From: Neobacillus vireti
Lineage (GTDB): Bacteria; Bacillota; Bacilli; Bacillales; Cytobacillaceae
Direction of reading: 5' to 3'
Length of the DNA stretch: 64,000 bases
Assembly (NCBI RefSeq): GCF_001026695.1
Contig: NZ_LDNB01000007.1
Coordinates: forward strand, 499,556 to 563,555
Below the pieces are notes generated by a model. That model was not told where the DNA came from. It saw nothing but the letters and a program-made list of their open reading frames with translations, and ran no database searches. How positions within the stretch are numbered: position 1 is the stretch's first letter; the number at the start of each line of letters is the position of its first letter. Of the stretch, positions 19,195 through 27,990 are shown in pieces. Made by a program: the position numbers and the translations under genes.

Positions 19195-19227
19195 AAAAGG
19201 GCTTAGAGTTATCCTCTTAGCCCTTTT
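19195..19227 (+). terminator. Terminator after allantoinase 2
   Basis: AAAAGGGCT-T-AGAG and CTCT-T-AGCCCTTTT pair with one T-T mismatch and a 5-nt loop. It starts 17 nt after the stop codon and separates allB from pucR copy 2. Confidence 0.85.
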
Positions 19228-19263
19228 CACCTATTTGTTGATGTAGAAAGGGTGCAGCAGCAT

Positions 19264-20943
19264 ATGGAATTCAGAGTAAAAGATTTGCTCCAAATTGCGT
19301 CACTTAAGGATGCTGTAGTACTAAGCGGGCACAACTATTTAAACAATATTATTAAAGGTGCCACGATTATGGAAGCCCCCGACATTACTGATTGGTTGAA
19401 GGGCGGGGAATTAATATTAACAAGTCTTTATCCTATCCGTTCTTTTGATAAGGAGGAACAGCGGCAGTTTATTTCTCGGCTGGCGGAGAAAGGGGTTAGT
19501 GCACTTGTTATTAAGAATCATCGCTTTGTGACAGAAATTCCGGAGCCAATCATAAGTGCCGGGGAAAAATTCAAGCTGCCGATTATCCAGATCCCAAAAG
19601 AAATTCCCTATGTTGACGTTATGTATCCGGTTATGGGCGAAATCATGAATAATCAAGTAAAGAAGCTCCAATATTACAAAGAAATCCATGACCGTTTTAC
19701 TGCCTTATCGTTAGCAGATGAGGGACCTGAAGAAATTATTGCAACATTAGAGTTATTAATCGGAAATCCAGTGGCCTTATTTGACCGGAATTTCCATTGT
19801 ATTGCTTCCACGCTTCAGTCCCTGGCAATGTTCGAAATTGTTGAGAAAATCCCTTATTACAATCAAACAGAAGAAATAAAATTCCCGCATTATCGGCAAG
19901 TAGTCAAATATCCTGAGATGGCAGGCCAAAAGGGATATCAAATCGTCGTTCCAATCGAAACTATTAACCACATTAAAACATATTTGTTAATCGGAGAAAC
20001 GAATAAACCTCTTGAAGAACTTGACTTTATCGCTGTTGAAAATGCAGCGACAGCTTTATCACTGGAATTAGTAAAACAATTCGCGGTAGCAGAGGTGGAT
20101 AAGAAATTTAAAAATGATTTAATCAGCGAAATAATTGAGGGGAAATACCAATCCAAGACAATGCTTTACCAAAATGCGAATTTAGTGGGTTGGAATTTAG
20201 AAGGATCCTTTGCAGTTGTTTTGTTCAAGATCACCAAAAATAATGAAACACTTTCATCAAGGTTAAAAAATAAACGGGGATTATCCAACCAGCATGAGCC
20301 ACTAGTATATGAAATTATTCACCGATATTTGCCTAATGGAATTATTGGCAATAAAAGCAGCCTGGTTATTGTGTTATGGAAAATAGAGGAAAAAAATGAA
20401 AGTGAATTAAAGTGGATGCCGAGTATTAAAGAAACAGCAAAAGGCATCCAAGACCTATTAAAAAATCAAATAGGAGATATCGTGATACAGGTAGGGATAG
20501 GAAGCCTAGCACATAGTATAGATGAGATTCCAATAAGTTATCAAAAATCCCAGGATGCTTTGGAACTGGGGGAGATTTTGAAAGGAAAAGAAGCAATTAC
20601 GGCATTTTCTGAACTAGGGATATATAGACTCCTTTGCCAATTTGATGATCCGACTCTTTTAAAACCATTTATCCCGGCTTCACTACAAAGTCTCCTTCAT
20701 TACTCACAAGCAAATAAGAATGATTTGATTGAAACATTAAAAACCTTTTTAGAGTGTAATCAAAATGCTACGAAAGCATCCCAAGTTTTATTTATACATC
20801 ATAAGACGGCTGTTTATCGGTTAGACAGGATTAAAGAGATTACTGGGATGAATTTTGAAGATCCAGAGGAAATGTTATCCGTCCGAGTTGGATTGAAGAT
20901 AGTAGATCTTCTTGAACGAGAAAATAAAACACTTTTGAATTGA
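19264..20943 (+). CDS. pucR: PucR-family regulator (copy 2)
   Basis: A 559-residue regulator with the same architecture as the first copy. The PucR N-terminal domain (about residues 1-125) includes IIKGATIMEAPDITDWLKGG. A GGDEF-like middle follows, and a C-terminal HTH_30 (about 495-550) contains ATKASQVLFIHHKTAVYRL. It is encoded on the plus strand inside the allantoin block, upstream of ridA and allC. The ATG at 19264 is used; a GTG at 19252 overlaps the purine-rich AGAAAGGG and is less likely. Two PucR paralogues in one locus suggest separate sensing of an early (purine) and a late (ureide) metabolite, but this is inference. Confidence 0.9.
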   Translation: MEFRVKDLLQIASLKDAVVLSGHNYLNNIIKGATIMEAPDITDWLKGGELILTSLYPIRSFDKEEQRQFISRLAEKGVSALVIKNHRFVTEIPEPIISAGEKFKLPIIQIPKEIPYVDVMYPVMGEIMNNQVKKLQYYKEIHDRFTALSLADEGPEEIIATLELLIGNPVALFDRNFHCIASTLQSLAMFEIVEKIPYYNQTEEIKFPHYRQVVKYPEMAGQKGYQIVVPIETINHIKTYLLIGETNKPLEELDFIAVENAATALSLELVKQFAVAEVDKKFKNDLISEIIEGKYQSKTMLYQNANLVGWNLEGSFAVVLFKITKNNETLSSRLKNKRGLSNQHEPLVYEIIHRYLPNGIIGNKSSLVIVLWKIEEKNESELKWMPSIKETAKGIQDLLKNQIGDIVIQVGIGSLAHSIDEIPISYQKSQDALELGEILKGKEAITAFSELGIYRLLCQFDDPTLLKPFIPASLQSLLHYSQANKNDLIETLKTFLECNQNATKASQVLFIHHKTAVYRLDRIKEITGMNFEDPEEMLSVRVGLKIVDLLERENKTLLN

Positions 20944-21005
20944 TTTTTTTTCTTATTTCTTTATAATAGTACATTAACCTTATGAGATAGAATGGGGGAA
21001 TCTAC

Positions 21006-21389
21006 ATGACTAGAAAAGTTTATACTGCAAAGAATGCCGTCGCTTCGGGGCCATATTCACATGCTGTTGACGCAGGGGAATTTATTTTTTTATCGGGTCA
21101 GACAGCAATGAACACAGTCGGAGCTGAAAAGATGACGGGTGATATTGGTGCACAGACAAAGCAGTGTTTTACTAATTTATTCGAGGTGTTAGAAGCGGGG
21201 AACCTAACACCTGATGATGTGGTAAAAGTAAATGTGTATCTGACAGATATGGGGAATTTTACAGCAATGAATGAAGTTTATAAAACATTCTTTGTGGATC
21301 CGTATCCTGCTAGAACTTGCGTCGCTGTTTTAGCGCTGCCGCTTGGTGCAGAGGTAGAAATTGAATTAATTGCAAAGAGATCCAACTAA
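21006..21389 (+). CDS. ridA: RidA-family enamine/imine deaminase
   Basis: A 127-residue YjgF/YER057c/UK114-family protein. The signature Arg lies in PARTCVAV (about residue 104), and the C-terminal GAEVEIELIA strand is present. Family members hydrolyse reactive enamine/imine intermediates. Within this locus it could clear imines arising during ureidoglycine breakdown, or act on a ureide such as aminoacrylate; this is inference. It has its own promoter-like region after pucR and a terminator directly behind it, so it is probably a single-gene transcript. Confidence 0.9.
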   Translation: MTRKVYTAKNAVASGPYSHAVDAGEFIFLSGQTAMNTVGAEKMTGDIGAQTKQCFTNLFEVLEAGNLTPDDVVKVNVYLTDMGNFTAMNEVYKTFFVDPYPARTCVAVLALPLGAEVEIELIAKRSN

Positions 21390-21397
21390 TTGTAGTT

Positions 21398-21430
21398 AAA
21401 AAGGAGTGAGCAGCGGCTTGCTCCTTTTTG
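21398..21430 (+). terminator. Terminator after ridA
   Basis: AAAAAGGAG and CTCCTTTTT form a 9-bp stem. The inner part (TGAGCA.. and ..TGCT) can extend it. It starts 9 nt after the ridA stop. Confidence 0.85.
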
Positions 21431-21442
21431 TTATTCATTTTA

Positions 21443-21460
21443 TTTATCCATTTTGGACAA
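21443..21460. promoter_or_regulatory. Near-palindromic motif upstream of allC
   Basis: TTTATCCATTTTGGACAA, matching 9438-9455 at 17 of 18 positions. An additional half-site TTTATCCAA lies at 21475-21483. It sits 120-138 nt before the allC start, the first gene of the long allC-to-arcC run, so it is a candidate operator for that operon. Confidence 0.5.
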
Positions 21461-21580
21461 AAAAACAAATCATCTTTATCCAATAGTCATAATGATATTT
21501 TAGCTGAAAATGCTTACAATATAAGAGGAAAGAAAAAGAAATTTATATCTCTGTAAAATGTTTTTTGGGGGGTAGATGCA

Positions 21581-22807
21581 ATGGATGATTTACAAAAAGA
21601 ATTAGTTGGAAGACTTGAATGGCTGGGGGAATTTGGGAAAGATCCTGCTGGCGGAGTTTCACGTCTTCTATATTCAAAAGAGTGGGCCCAAGCACAGCAC
21701 GCTTTAAAAGGCTGGATCGAAGAAGAAGGCCTTGAAGCCGGCTTTGATGAAATTGGCAATTTATTTGGGACGTTAAAAGGAAAAAATACGGATGAGACAG
21801 TTCTTACTGGTTCACACGTAGATACCGTAAAAAATGGCGGCCTCTATGATGGTGCGTATGGTGTAGTTGCTGGTATATTGGCTTTAAAATATTTAAAGCA
21901 AAAATATGGACAGCCACTGCGTAATATTGAGGTAGTTTCCATGGCAGAAGAAGAGGGCAGCCGTTTCCCATATGCTTTTTGGGGCTCTAAAAATATCGTA
22001 GGTATCGCTCGGCGTGAAGATGTTGAAAACATTACCGATTTTGATGGTATCCCATTTGTTGAAGCAATGAAAGAATCAGGCTTTAATTTCAAGGATGAGT
22101 CAAAAGCTCCGCGCAATGATTTAAAAGCATTTGTTGAGCTTCATGTTGAACAAGGCAGTGTCTTAGAAACGGAAAAAATACCAGTAGCTGTTGTCAACAA
22201 TATTGTTGGTCAAAGACGATTTACTGTTGAAGTTAACGGTGAAGCGAACCATGCTGGTACAACTCCAATGGGATATCGAAAAGACGCACTCTACGCTGCC
22301 AGCCAAATGGTTTTTGAAATGATTACAATGGCCAGAGAAGCGGGAGATCCGCTTGTAACTACGGTTGGTAAAATTGAAGCGCAGCCTAACATCGTGAATG
22401 TGGTGCCAGGAAAGGCGATTTTCACCATCGATGTCCGCCACACGGAAAAAGAGGCACTCGTATCGTTTACAGAAAAAATAACTGCACGAATGAATGAAAT
22501 TTCAAAAGAACATGGTGTTGAAACAACCATTGATATGTGGATGGATGCTGACCCGGTTCCAATGGATACAACAGTAGTGGAATTAATCGAGAACCAATTT
22601 AAAGAAAATGGCTTGAATTTCAAGGTAATGCACAGTGGTGCAGGGCATGACTCACAAATTTTTGCTCCATTTGTACCTACAGCCATGCTATTTGTCCCTA
22701 GTCACAAAGGAATCAGCCATAACCCGGCCGAATATACGAAACCTTCAGATTTAGCAGAGGGTGTTAAGGGACTAATTGGCGCCCTTTATGAATTGGGATA
22801 TAAATAA
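21581..22807 (+). CDS. allC: Allantoate amidohydrolase
   Basis: Converts allantoate to ureidoglycine with release of ammonia and CO2. The 408-residue M20/hydantoinase-carbamoylase-family metallopeptidase-fold enzyme shows the dinuclear metal ligands: His79 in TGSHVDT, Asp90 in YDGAYG, Glu in MAEEEGSRF (about 123), His in ELHVEQG (about 191) and the C-terminal His in GISHNPAEY (about 380). The dimerisation lid domain lies about 210-325. ATG 21581 follows a GGGGGG-rich ribosome site. It is the first gene of the run to arcC. N-carbamoyl-amino-acid hydrolase is the main alternative, but the gene context settles it. Confidence 0.94.
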   Translation: MDDLQKELVGRLEWLGEFGKDPAGGVSRLLYSKEWAQAQHALKGWIEEEGLEAGFDEIGNLFGTLKGKNTDETVLTGSHVDTVKNGGLYDGAYGVVAGILALKYLKQKYGQPLRNIEVVSMAEEEGSRFPYAFWGSKNIVGIARREDVENITDFDGIPFVEAMKESGFNFKDESKAPRNDLKAFVELHVEQGSVLETEKIPVAVVNNIVGQRRFTVEVNGEANHAGTTPMGYRKDALYAASQMVFEMITMAREAGDPLVTTVGKIEAQPNIVNVVPGKAIFTIDVRHTEKEALVSFTEKITARMNEISKEHGVETTIDMWMDADPVPMDTTVVELIENQFKENGLNFKVMHSGAGHDSQIFAPFVPTAMLFVPSHKGISHNPAEYTKPSDLAEGVKGLIGALYELGYK

Positions 22808-22811
22808 ATTA

Positions 22812-22842
22812 GAAAAAAAGCGCCTTGGCGCTGAGAAGCTGG
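22812..22842. repeat. Short remnant of the roughly 150-bp repeat family
   Basis: A short block containing the palindrome AGCGCC-TT-GGCGCT followed by GAGAAGCTGGA. It resembles the joined ends of the longer repeat (24728-24877) with the interior deleted. It lies between allC and allE and could act as an mRNA hairpin. Confidence 0.4.
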
Positions 22843-22876
22843 ATCAAATAAATATATTGTAGAGGAGATATGAAAC

Positions 22877-23641
22877 ATGGGTTATCCAAAAGATTTACTT
22901 TCAAGCAGATCAATTATTAAACACGGGTTGTACGCTTTAATCGCCCCTGAGGGTTTGGTAAATAATGTTGTCCCAGGATTTGAGAATTGCTCAATGTCCA
23001 TTCTAGGCTCACCAAAGCTTGGTGCAAGCTTTGTTGACTACATCATTACCATGCACGAAGGCGGAAAGAATAGCGAAGGCTTCTGCGGCCAAGAAGATGT
23101 AGAATCATTTGTCTATGTACTTGAGGGAAAAGTGAAAGCAACAGCTGGCGAAGAGGAGCATGTTCTTGAAGGCAGCGGCTATTTATATTGCCCGCCTGGA
23201 GTAAAAATGTATTTAGAAAACCTTGAAGCTGGTGACTCACGCTTATTCCTATATAAGCAAAAATATAAACCGCTTGAAGGACGCAAGCCATGGGTTGTTT
23301 CCGGACACGCAAATCAAATCGAATTCAGAGATTATGATGACATGCACAATGTTCATATTAAAGATCTTTTACCAGCCGATCTTGATTTCGATATGAACTT
23401 CCATATTTTATCGTTTGACCCGGCGGCGAGCCATCCGTTTATCGAAACTCACGTTCAAGAACATGGAGCGTATTTACTGTCTGGAGAAGGCATGTACAAT
23501 CTTGATAACGAATGGATTCCAGTTAAAAAAGGTGATTACATTTTTATGGGACCTTATGTTCATCAAGCAGCATATGCAGTTGGCAGAGAGCCATTAGCAT
23601 ACGTTTACTCTAAAGATTGCAACAGAGACGCATCATTATAA
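22877..23641 (+). CDS. allE: (S)-ureidoglycine aminohydrolase
   Basis: Deaminates (S)-ureidoglycine to (S)-ureidoglycolate. The 254-residue bicupin protein has an N-terminal cupin around ESFVYVLEGKVKA (about residue 75) and a C-terminal Mn-binding cupin with the ligand pattern in ETHVQEHGAYLLSGEG (about 193-208) and a later His in MGPYVHQAAYA. Length and the C-terminal EHGAYLLSG motif match AllE/YlbA. GAGGAGAT precedes the ATG. It lies in the predicted pathway order between allC and allD. Confidence 0.94.
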   Translation: MGYPKDLLSSRSIIKHGLYALIAPEGLVNNVVPGFENCSMSILGSPKLGASFVDYIITMHEGGKNSEGFCGQEDVESFVYVLEGKVKATAGEEEHVLEGSGYLYCPPGVKMYLENLEAGDSRLFLYKQKYKPLEGRKPWVVSGHANQIEFRDYDDMHNVHIKDLLPADLDFDMNFHILSFDPAASHPFIETHVQEHGAYLLSGEGMYNLDNEWIPVKKGDYIFMGPYVHQAAYAVGREPLAYVYSKDCNRDASL

Positions 23642-23678
23642 TTTACAACAAGTTTTTTACTGAAAAGTAGGTGCCTAA

Positions 23679-24728
23679 ATGAGAGTTACAAAAGAAAAAT
23701 TAACAGATCTAATCAAAACGAAGCTTCAAAAAGCAGGGCTTAATGAGGAACATGCTGAAATTGCAGCAGATGTCCTTGTATTTGCTGATGAACGAGGAAT
23801 TCATTCACACGGGGCAATGCGTGTAGAGTACTATGCTGAAAGAATTGCCAAGGGCGGAATAAATACTAATCCTGAATTTAAGTTTGAAAAAACAGGCCCT
23901 TGTTCGGCAGTTTTTCATGCTGATGGCGGCAATGGACATGCCGCTGCGAAACTGGCAATGGCTGAAGCCATCAATATGGCAAAAGAAAATGGAGTAGCAA
24001 TCGTTGGGGTGAGAGATATGTCCCATAGCGGTGCAATCTCTTATTTTACCCATCAAGCAGCAGAAGCAGATTTAATTGGATTTTCTGTTTGCCAATCCGA
24101 TCCGATGGTGGTCCCATTTGGAGGGGCCGAGCCTTATTATGGCACCAACCCAATTGCCTTTGCTGCACCAAGTGCTGATGGAAGAAAAATCACGTTAGAT
24201 ATGGCGACTACGGTTCAAGCTTGGGGGAAAATCCTTCATGCAAGATCAAAAAATGAGTCAATTCCAGATACATGGGCAGTGGATGAAAAGGGCGAACCGA
24301 CAACAGATCCATTTAAAGTAAGTGCGTTATTGCCAATATCCGGACCTAAGGGATATGGTCTGGGAATGATGGTGGATATATTATCTGGAATTCTTCTAGG
24401 ACTTCCTTTTGGAAACAAGGTTTCTTCCATGTATGAGAATTTATCCGAATATCGTAAATTGGGACAACTTCATATTGTGATTAACCCAGCATTCTTTACG
24501 GGCCTAATGGATTTCAAACAAAATATTTCTAATACGATGGAAGATCTAAATCAGATTAAACCTGCAACAGGCTTTTCAAAAGTACTGTATCCTGGGCAAA
24601 ATAATGATGTAGTAATAGCAGAATACAAGGAAAATGGCATTGAAATCGTTGATGATATTTATGAATATTTAATCTCTGATACAATCCATAACAATCAATA
24701 CGATCACAAAAACCCATTTGCTGAATAG
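23679..24728 (+). CDS. allD: Ureidoglycolate dehydrogenase (copy 1)
   Basis: Oxidises (S)-ureidoglycolate to oxalurate with NAD. The 349-residue protein of the malate/L-lactate dehydrogenase-2 (Ldh2/AllD) fold starts MRVTKEKLTDLI. It contains the DERGIHSHGAMRVEYYAERI segment (about residues 32-51) with the catalytic His, DMSHSGAISYF (about 109) and YYGTNPIAFA (about 148). The C-terminal half is better conserved near SGPKGYGLGMMVDILSG. It is followed directly by a roughly 150-bp repeat and then a second copy of the gene. Confidence 0.92.
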   Translation: MRVTKEKLTDLIKTKLQKAGLNEEHAEIAADVLVFADERGIHSHGAMRVEYYAERIAKGGINTNPEFKFEKTGPCSAVFHADGGNGHAAAKLAMAEAINMAKENGVAIVGVRDMSHSGAISYFTHQAAEADLIGFSVCQSDPMVVPFGGAEPYYGTNPIAFAAPSADGRKITLDMATTVQAWGKILHARSKNESIPDTWAVDEKGEPTTDPFKVSALLPISGPKGYGLGMMVDILSGILLGLPFGNKVSSMYENLSEYRKLGQLHIVINPAFFTGLMDFKQNISNTMEDLNQIKPATGFSKVLYPGQNNDVVIAEYKENGIEIVDDIYEYLISDTIHNNQYDHKNPFAE

Positions 24729-24877
24729 AAAAGCGCAAGCGCCCTGTTCAGCGGCGTATGGCCTGGAGCGCTCCAACTGAGATAAAGGAAACACGAAGAG
24801 CCGGAGGCGATTCGTGTTGACTTATCGTAGGGCGGAGAGCGAAGGACACTAGTCGCTAGGGCGCTGGAGCTAGACAA
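24728..24877 (+). repeat. Roughly 150-bp dispersed repeat (copy A) between the allD genes
   Basis: Begins GAAAAGCGCAAGCGCCC at the last base of the allD copy 1 stop codon and ends GGCGCTGGAGCTAGACA. Another copy in opposite orientation occupies 45527-45674, with about four bases in five matching. Shortened forms occur at 52648-52688 and 22812-22842. The ends are mutually complementary (AGCGCC..GGCGCT), and internal segments such as GATAAAGGAAACACGAAGAG are conserved, so the transcript should fold into a hairpin. It encodes no protein and has no transposase; it is a REP/MITE-like element. Confidence 0.8.
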
Positions 24878-24903
24878 TTCTCAAAGTCGAAGAGGTGCAA
24901 GGG

Positions 24904-25953
24904 ATGAGGGTAACAAAAGAGCAATTAAAGGATCTAATTGTCACAAAGCTTCATAAAGCAGGTTTAACAGTGGATCATGCTGGTATTGTAGCCGATGTTC
25001 TTGTTCATGCTGATGCAAGAGGATATCATTCCCACGGAGCAATGCGGGTAGAATATTATGCCGAAAGAATTGCAAAAGGCGGTATCACCCATAATCCGAA
25101 TTTTACGTTTACTAAAACTGGTCCATGCACAGCCATTTTTGATGGAGATAATGGAGCGGGACATGTTGTGGCGAAATTAGGGATGGATGAAGCGATAAAA
25201 ATCGCCAAGGAAAATGGTATTGCCATAGTAGGCATGCGACGTATGGGCCATAGCGGTGCGCTGTCATACTTTGTTGAACAGGCCGCTGATCAGGACCTGG
25301 TTGCAATTTCAGTTTGTCAATCAGACCCAATGGCAGTGCCATTTGGCGGAGCAGAACCTTATTATGGGACGAACCCTATTGCCTTTGCGGCTCCTGGAAA
25401 GAATGGAGAACATATTATTATCGATATGGCTACAACCGTTCAGGCATGGGGGAAAATTCTTGATGCCAGATCCAAAAATAAACCTATTTCTGAAGGCTGG
25501 GCAGTAGATAGCGAAGGCGCGGGTACAACAGACCCATTTAAAGTTAATGCGTTATTGCCAATCGCCGGTCCAAAAGGATACGGGTTAATGATGATGGTCG
25601 ACGTATTATCCGGAATCCTATTAGGCCTTCCCTTCGGAAATAAGGTGAGTTCGATGTATCATGATCTAACTGAAGGAAGAAATCTTGGTCAGTTGCATAT
25701 TGTCATTGATCCAGAACGTTTTGCAGGAATTAACACCTTCAAAGAAAGTGTTGCTCAAACAATGAACGATCTGAATTCAATTAAGCCAGCTACAGGATTT
25801 GATAAAGTATACTATCCTGGACAAAGAAGTGCGGATAGAGAAAATAAATCAGAAGTAGATGGCATTGAAATTGTTGATCATATTTATGAATATTTAACAT
25901 CAGATGTTGTTCACAACAACGCTTATGATAATAAAAGCCCTTTTGCAAAATAA
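24904..25953 (+). CDS. allD: Ureidoglycolate dehydrogenase (copy 2)
   Basis: A 349-residue tandem paralogue of the preceding dehydrogenase with the same motifs: DARGYHSHGAMRVEYYAERI (about residues 32-51), RMGHSGALSYF (about 109) and YYGTNPIAFA (about 148). Both retain the catalytic His and NAD-site residues, so neither looks like a pseudogene. Differences are concentrated in the C-terminal 50 residues. ATG 24904 follows GAAGAGGTG; the upstream GTG at 24895 is inside the ribosome site. It may act on a related 2-hydroxy acid or simply raise dosage. Confidence 0.9.
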   Translation: MRVTKEQLKDLIVTKLHKAGLTVDHAGIVADVLVHADARGYHSHGAMRVEYYAERIAKGGITHNPNFTFTKTGPCTAIFDGDNGAGHVVAKLGMDEAIKIAKENGIAIVGMRRMGHSGALSYFVEQAADQDLVAISVCQSDPMAVPFGGAEPYYGTNPIAFAAPGKNGEHIIIDMATTVQAWGKILDARSKNKPISEGWAVDSEGAGTTDPFKVNALLPIAGPKGYGLMMMVDVLSGILLGLPFGNKVSSMYHDLTEGRNLGQLHIVIDPERFAGINTFKESVAQTMNDLNSIKPATGFDKVYYPGQRSADRENKSEVDGIEIVDHIYEYLTSDVVHNNAYDNKSPFAK

Positions 25954-25969
25954 TCGTAAATAATCTCTA

Positions 25970-26006
25970 TTAAAAGGGCGGCTTCCATTTTTAGCCGCTC
26001 TTTTAA
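25970..26006 (+). terminator. Terminator-like hairpin between allD copy 2 and allF
   Basis: TTAAAAGGGCGGCT and AGCCGCTCTTTTAA form a 14-bp stem with one G-T pair and a 9-nt loop. It lies 17 nt after allD, so allF-allG-allH-arcC may be separately transcribed or reached by read-through. Confidence 0.85.
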
Positions 26007-26188
26007 ATCAGCAAAAGAGTGAAAATTCATAAGAATATAACAAAAATTGTTTTAACGAATTTTTAATGTGTATGTATTGTTTTTTATTACATTGCAAGGT
26101 GAAAAACCTTACCATTACAGAGGAACAAATGCTTTATATCCCCGCTTATTATGAAAGCGAAAAATATATTAAAGAGGTGCGTTCATTA

Positions 26189-27937
26189 ATGCTTTATACG
26201 ATTATCAAAGAGAATTCCTACCAGGATTCAGTTAACCTGATGCTTCTCACCAATAAAATTTCCACTATGGACGGAATTAACAAGGTACAAATCATGATGG
26301 GAACTCCGGCCAATAAAGATATCTTCAAAACTGCAGGTCTCCACACTGAAGAGCTTGAAAAAGCTGCTGCTAATGATATGTGTATCGTTGTTGATACAGA
26401 CTCTGAAGACAAAATTCAAGAAGTTCTTGATGAGGTTGATCAATATTTAAACAATCAAGCAATTGCAGGAAGCAAGGAAGAATTCGAAACAGTACGTACA
26501 TGGGATAAGGCACTTAAAGCTTTACCAAATGCAAATATTGCGCTTATTTCTACTCCAGGTCAATATGCGGCTGAAGAAGCTGAGAAAGCACTTGACAATG
26601 ACATGCATGTCTTAATCTTTAGTGATAACGTGTCAATCGAAGATGAGCGCCGTATTAAAGAAAAGGCGCATGAAAAAGGCCTACTTGTTATGGGTCCAGA
26701 CTGTGGCACTGAAATTGTCTCCGGTGTACCGCTTGCATTTGCAAACGTTGTAAAGCAAGGGAATATTGGTATTGTTGGGGCTTCCGGAACTGGAATTCAG
26801 GAAGTAACGGTTCAAATCGATCGTCTTGGCGGCGGTGTTACGCATGCGATTGGAACAGGTGGACGTGACCTTTCTGATAAAATTGGTGCGATTACGATGT
26901 TAGATGCAATCAAAGGGTTAGCAAACCATAAGCAAACAGAAGTCATCACACTTATTTCTAAGCCACCTGCAAAAGAAGTACGTGATGAAGTTGTTCAATT
27001 ACTTCAAAGCGTTTCAAAACCAGTAGTTGCCATCTTCCTTGGTGAAGAGCCGCATGCACATGAAGGAAATTTCTACTATGCGAACACCCTTGAAGAAACA
27101 GCTGCAATCTCTGTAGACCTTGCAAAAGGAAATGCGGTGAAAGCAAACTACTATCAGTACAACCTTGAAGTACCGGCTGTAGACTTAAAGCCTGAACAAA
27201 AAACAATCAAAGGACTTTATTCTGGTGGTACTCTTGGCTATGAAGCGGCTACTTTAATCAGCAGAGGTCTTGGACTTGGAAAAAGCGAACATCATGAAGA
27301 TGGTTACCTATTAAAGGCAAATGGCTTTGAAGTAGCTGACCTAGGTGATGATATTTACACACAAGGTAAACCACACCCAATGATAGACCCAAATACAAGA
27401 ATTGAATTCTTCCAAAAAGCAGCGCAGGATGAGCAAACAGCGATTATCCTATTCGATGTTGTTCTTGGTTACGGTTCACATGAAGATATGGCTGGCGCGT
27501 TACTTCCTGGTATCGAAAAAATCCAAAAAGCGGCACAGGAAAACGGCAGAAATATTTACTTTGTTGCGACTGTATGTGGAACAGATCAAGATCCGCAAAA
27601 CATTCAAGAACAAAAAGCAAAGCTTGAGAAAGCTGGGGTTATCCTAAGAGACAGTAATAACCAAGCAATTCGCACAGCTTTAGCAATGCTTGATATTAAG
27701 GTTGAAGAAGCAGATAAAGAAGTTGTTCCTGCAAAAGTTGAGGCTCCAAAAGCTGAAATCACCATTTCTTCAGCAATTGAAAAATTCCTGAACGAAAAGC
27801 CAAGCGTGATCAACGTAGGTTTAAAGAAATTCACAGAATCTATTACAGCTAACGGCGGCAGAGCTGTTCAATTCGACTGGCGTCCAGTAGCCGGTGGTAA
27901 TGAAAGAATGCGCAAAGTCTTAAGTGTACTTCGCTAA
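26189..27937 (+). CDS. allF: AllF (FdrA): oxamate carbamoyltransferase subunit
   Basis: A 582-residue FdrA-family protein, close to the 555 residues of the E. coli protein. The N-terminus (MLYTIIKENSYQDSVNLM...MMGTPANKDIF) matches the E. coli start. A succinyl-CoA-ligase-alpha-like nucleotide/CoA domain follows (GNIGIVGASGTGIQEV at about 190; GTGGRDLSDKIGA at about 220). In E. coli, fdrA-ylbE-ylbF (allFGH) have been reported to encode oxamic transcarbamylase, converting oxalurate plus phosphate to oxamate and carbamoyl phosphate. ATG 26189 is chosen over the 41-residue upstream extension, which lacks homology. allG follows after 53 nt. Confidence 0.9.
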   Translation: MLYTIIKENSYQDSVNLMLLTNKISTMDGINKVQIMMGTPANKDIFKTAGLHTEELEKAAANDMCIVVDTDSEDKIQEVLDEVDQYLNNQAIAGSKEEFETVRTWDKALKALPNANIALISTPGQYAAEEAEKALDNDMHVLIFSDNVSIEDERRIKEKAHEKGLLVMGPDCGTEIVSGVPLAFANVVKQGNIGIVGASGTGIQEVTVQIDRLGGGVTHAIGTGGRDLSDKIGAITMLDAIKGLANHKQTEVITLISKPPAKEVRDEVVQLLQSVSKPVVAIFLGEEPHAHEGNFYYANTLEETAAISVDLAKGNAVKANYYQYNLEVPAVDLKPEQKTIKGLYSGGTLGYEAATLISRGLGLGKSEHHEDGYLLKANGFEVADLGDDIYTQGKPHPMIDPNTRIEFFQKAAQDEQTAIILFDVVLGYGSHEDMAGALLPGIEKIQKAAQENGRNIYFVATVCGTDQDPQNIQEQKAKLEKAGVILRDSNNQAIRTALAMLDIKVEEADKEVVPAKVEAPKAEITISSAIEKFLNEKPSVINVGLKKFTESITANGGRAVQFDWRPVAGGNERMRKVLSVLR

Positions 27938-27990
27938 ACCAAAGGCTAAACGAATTTGCACTAACATTGAATTTTCAGGAGGAAAGCATA

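Noticed and set aside
22291-22686. 131-residue minus-strand ORF
   Set aside because: Antisense shadow of allC, whose frame has all catalytic motifs.
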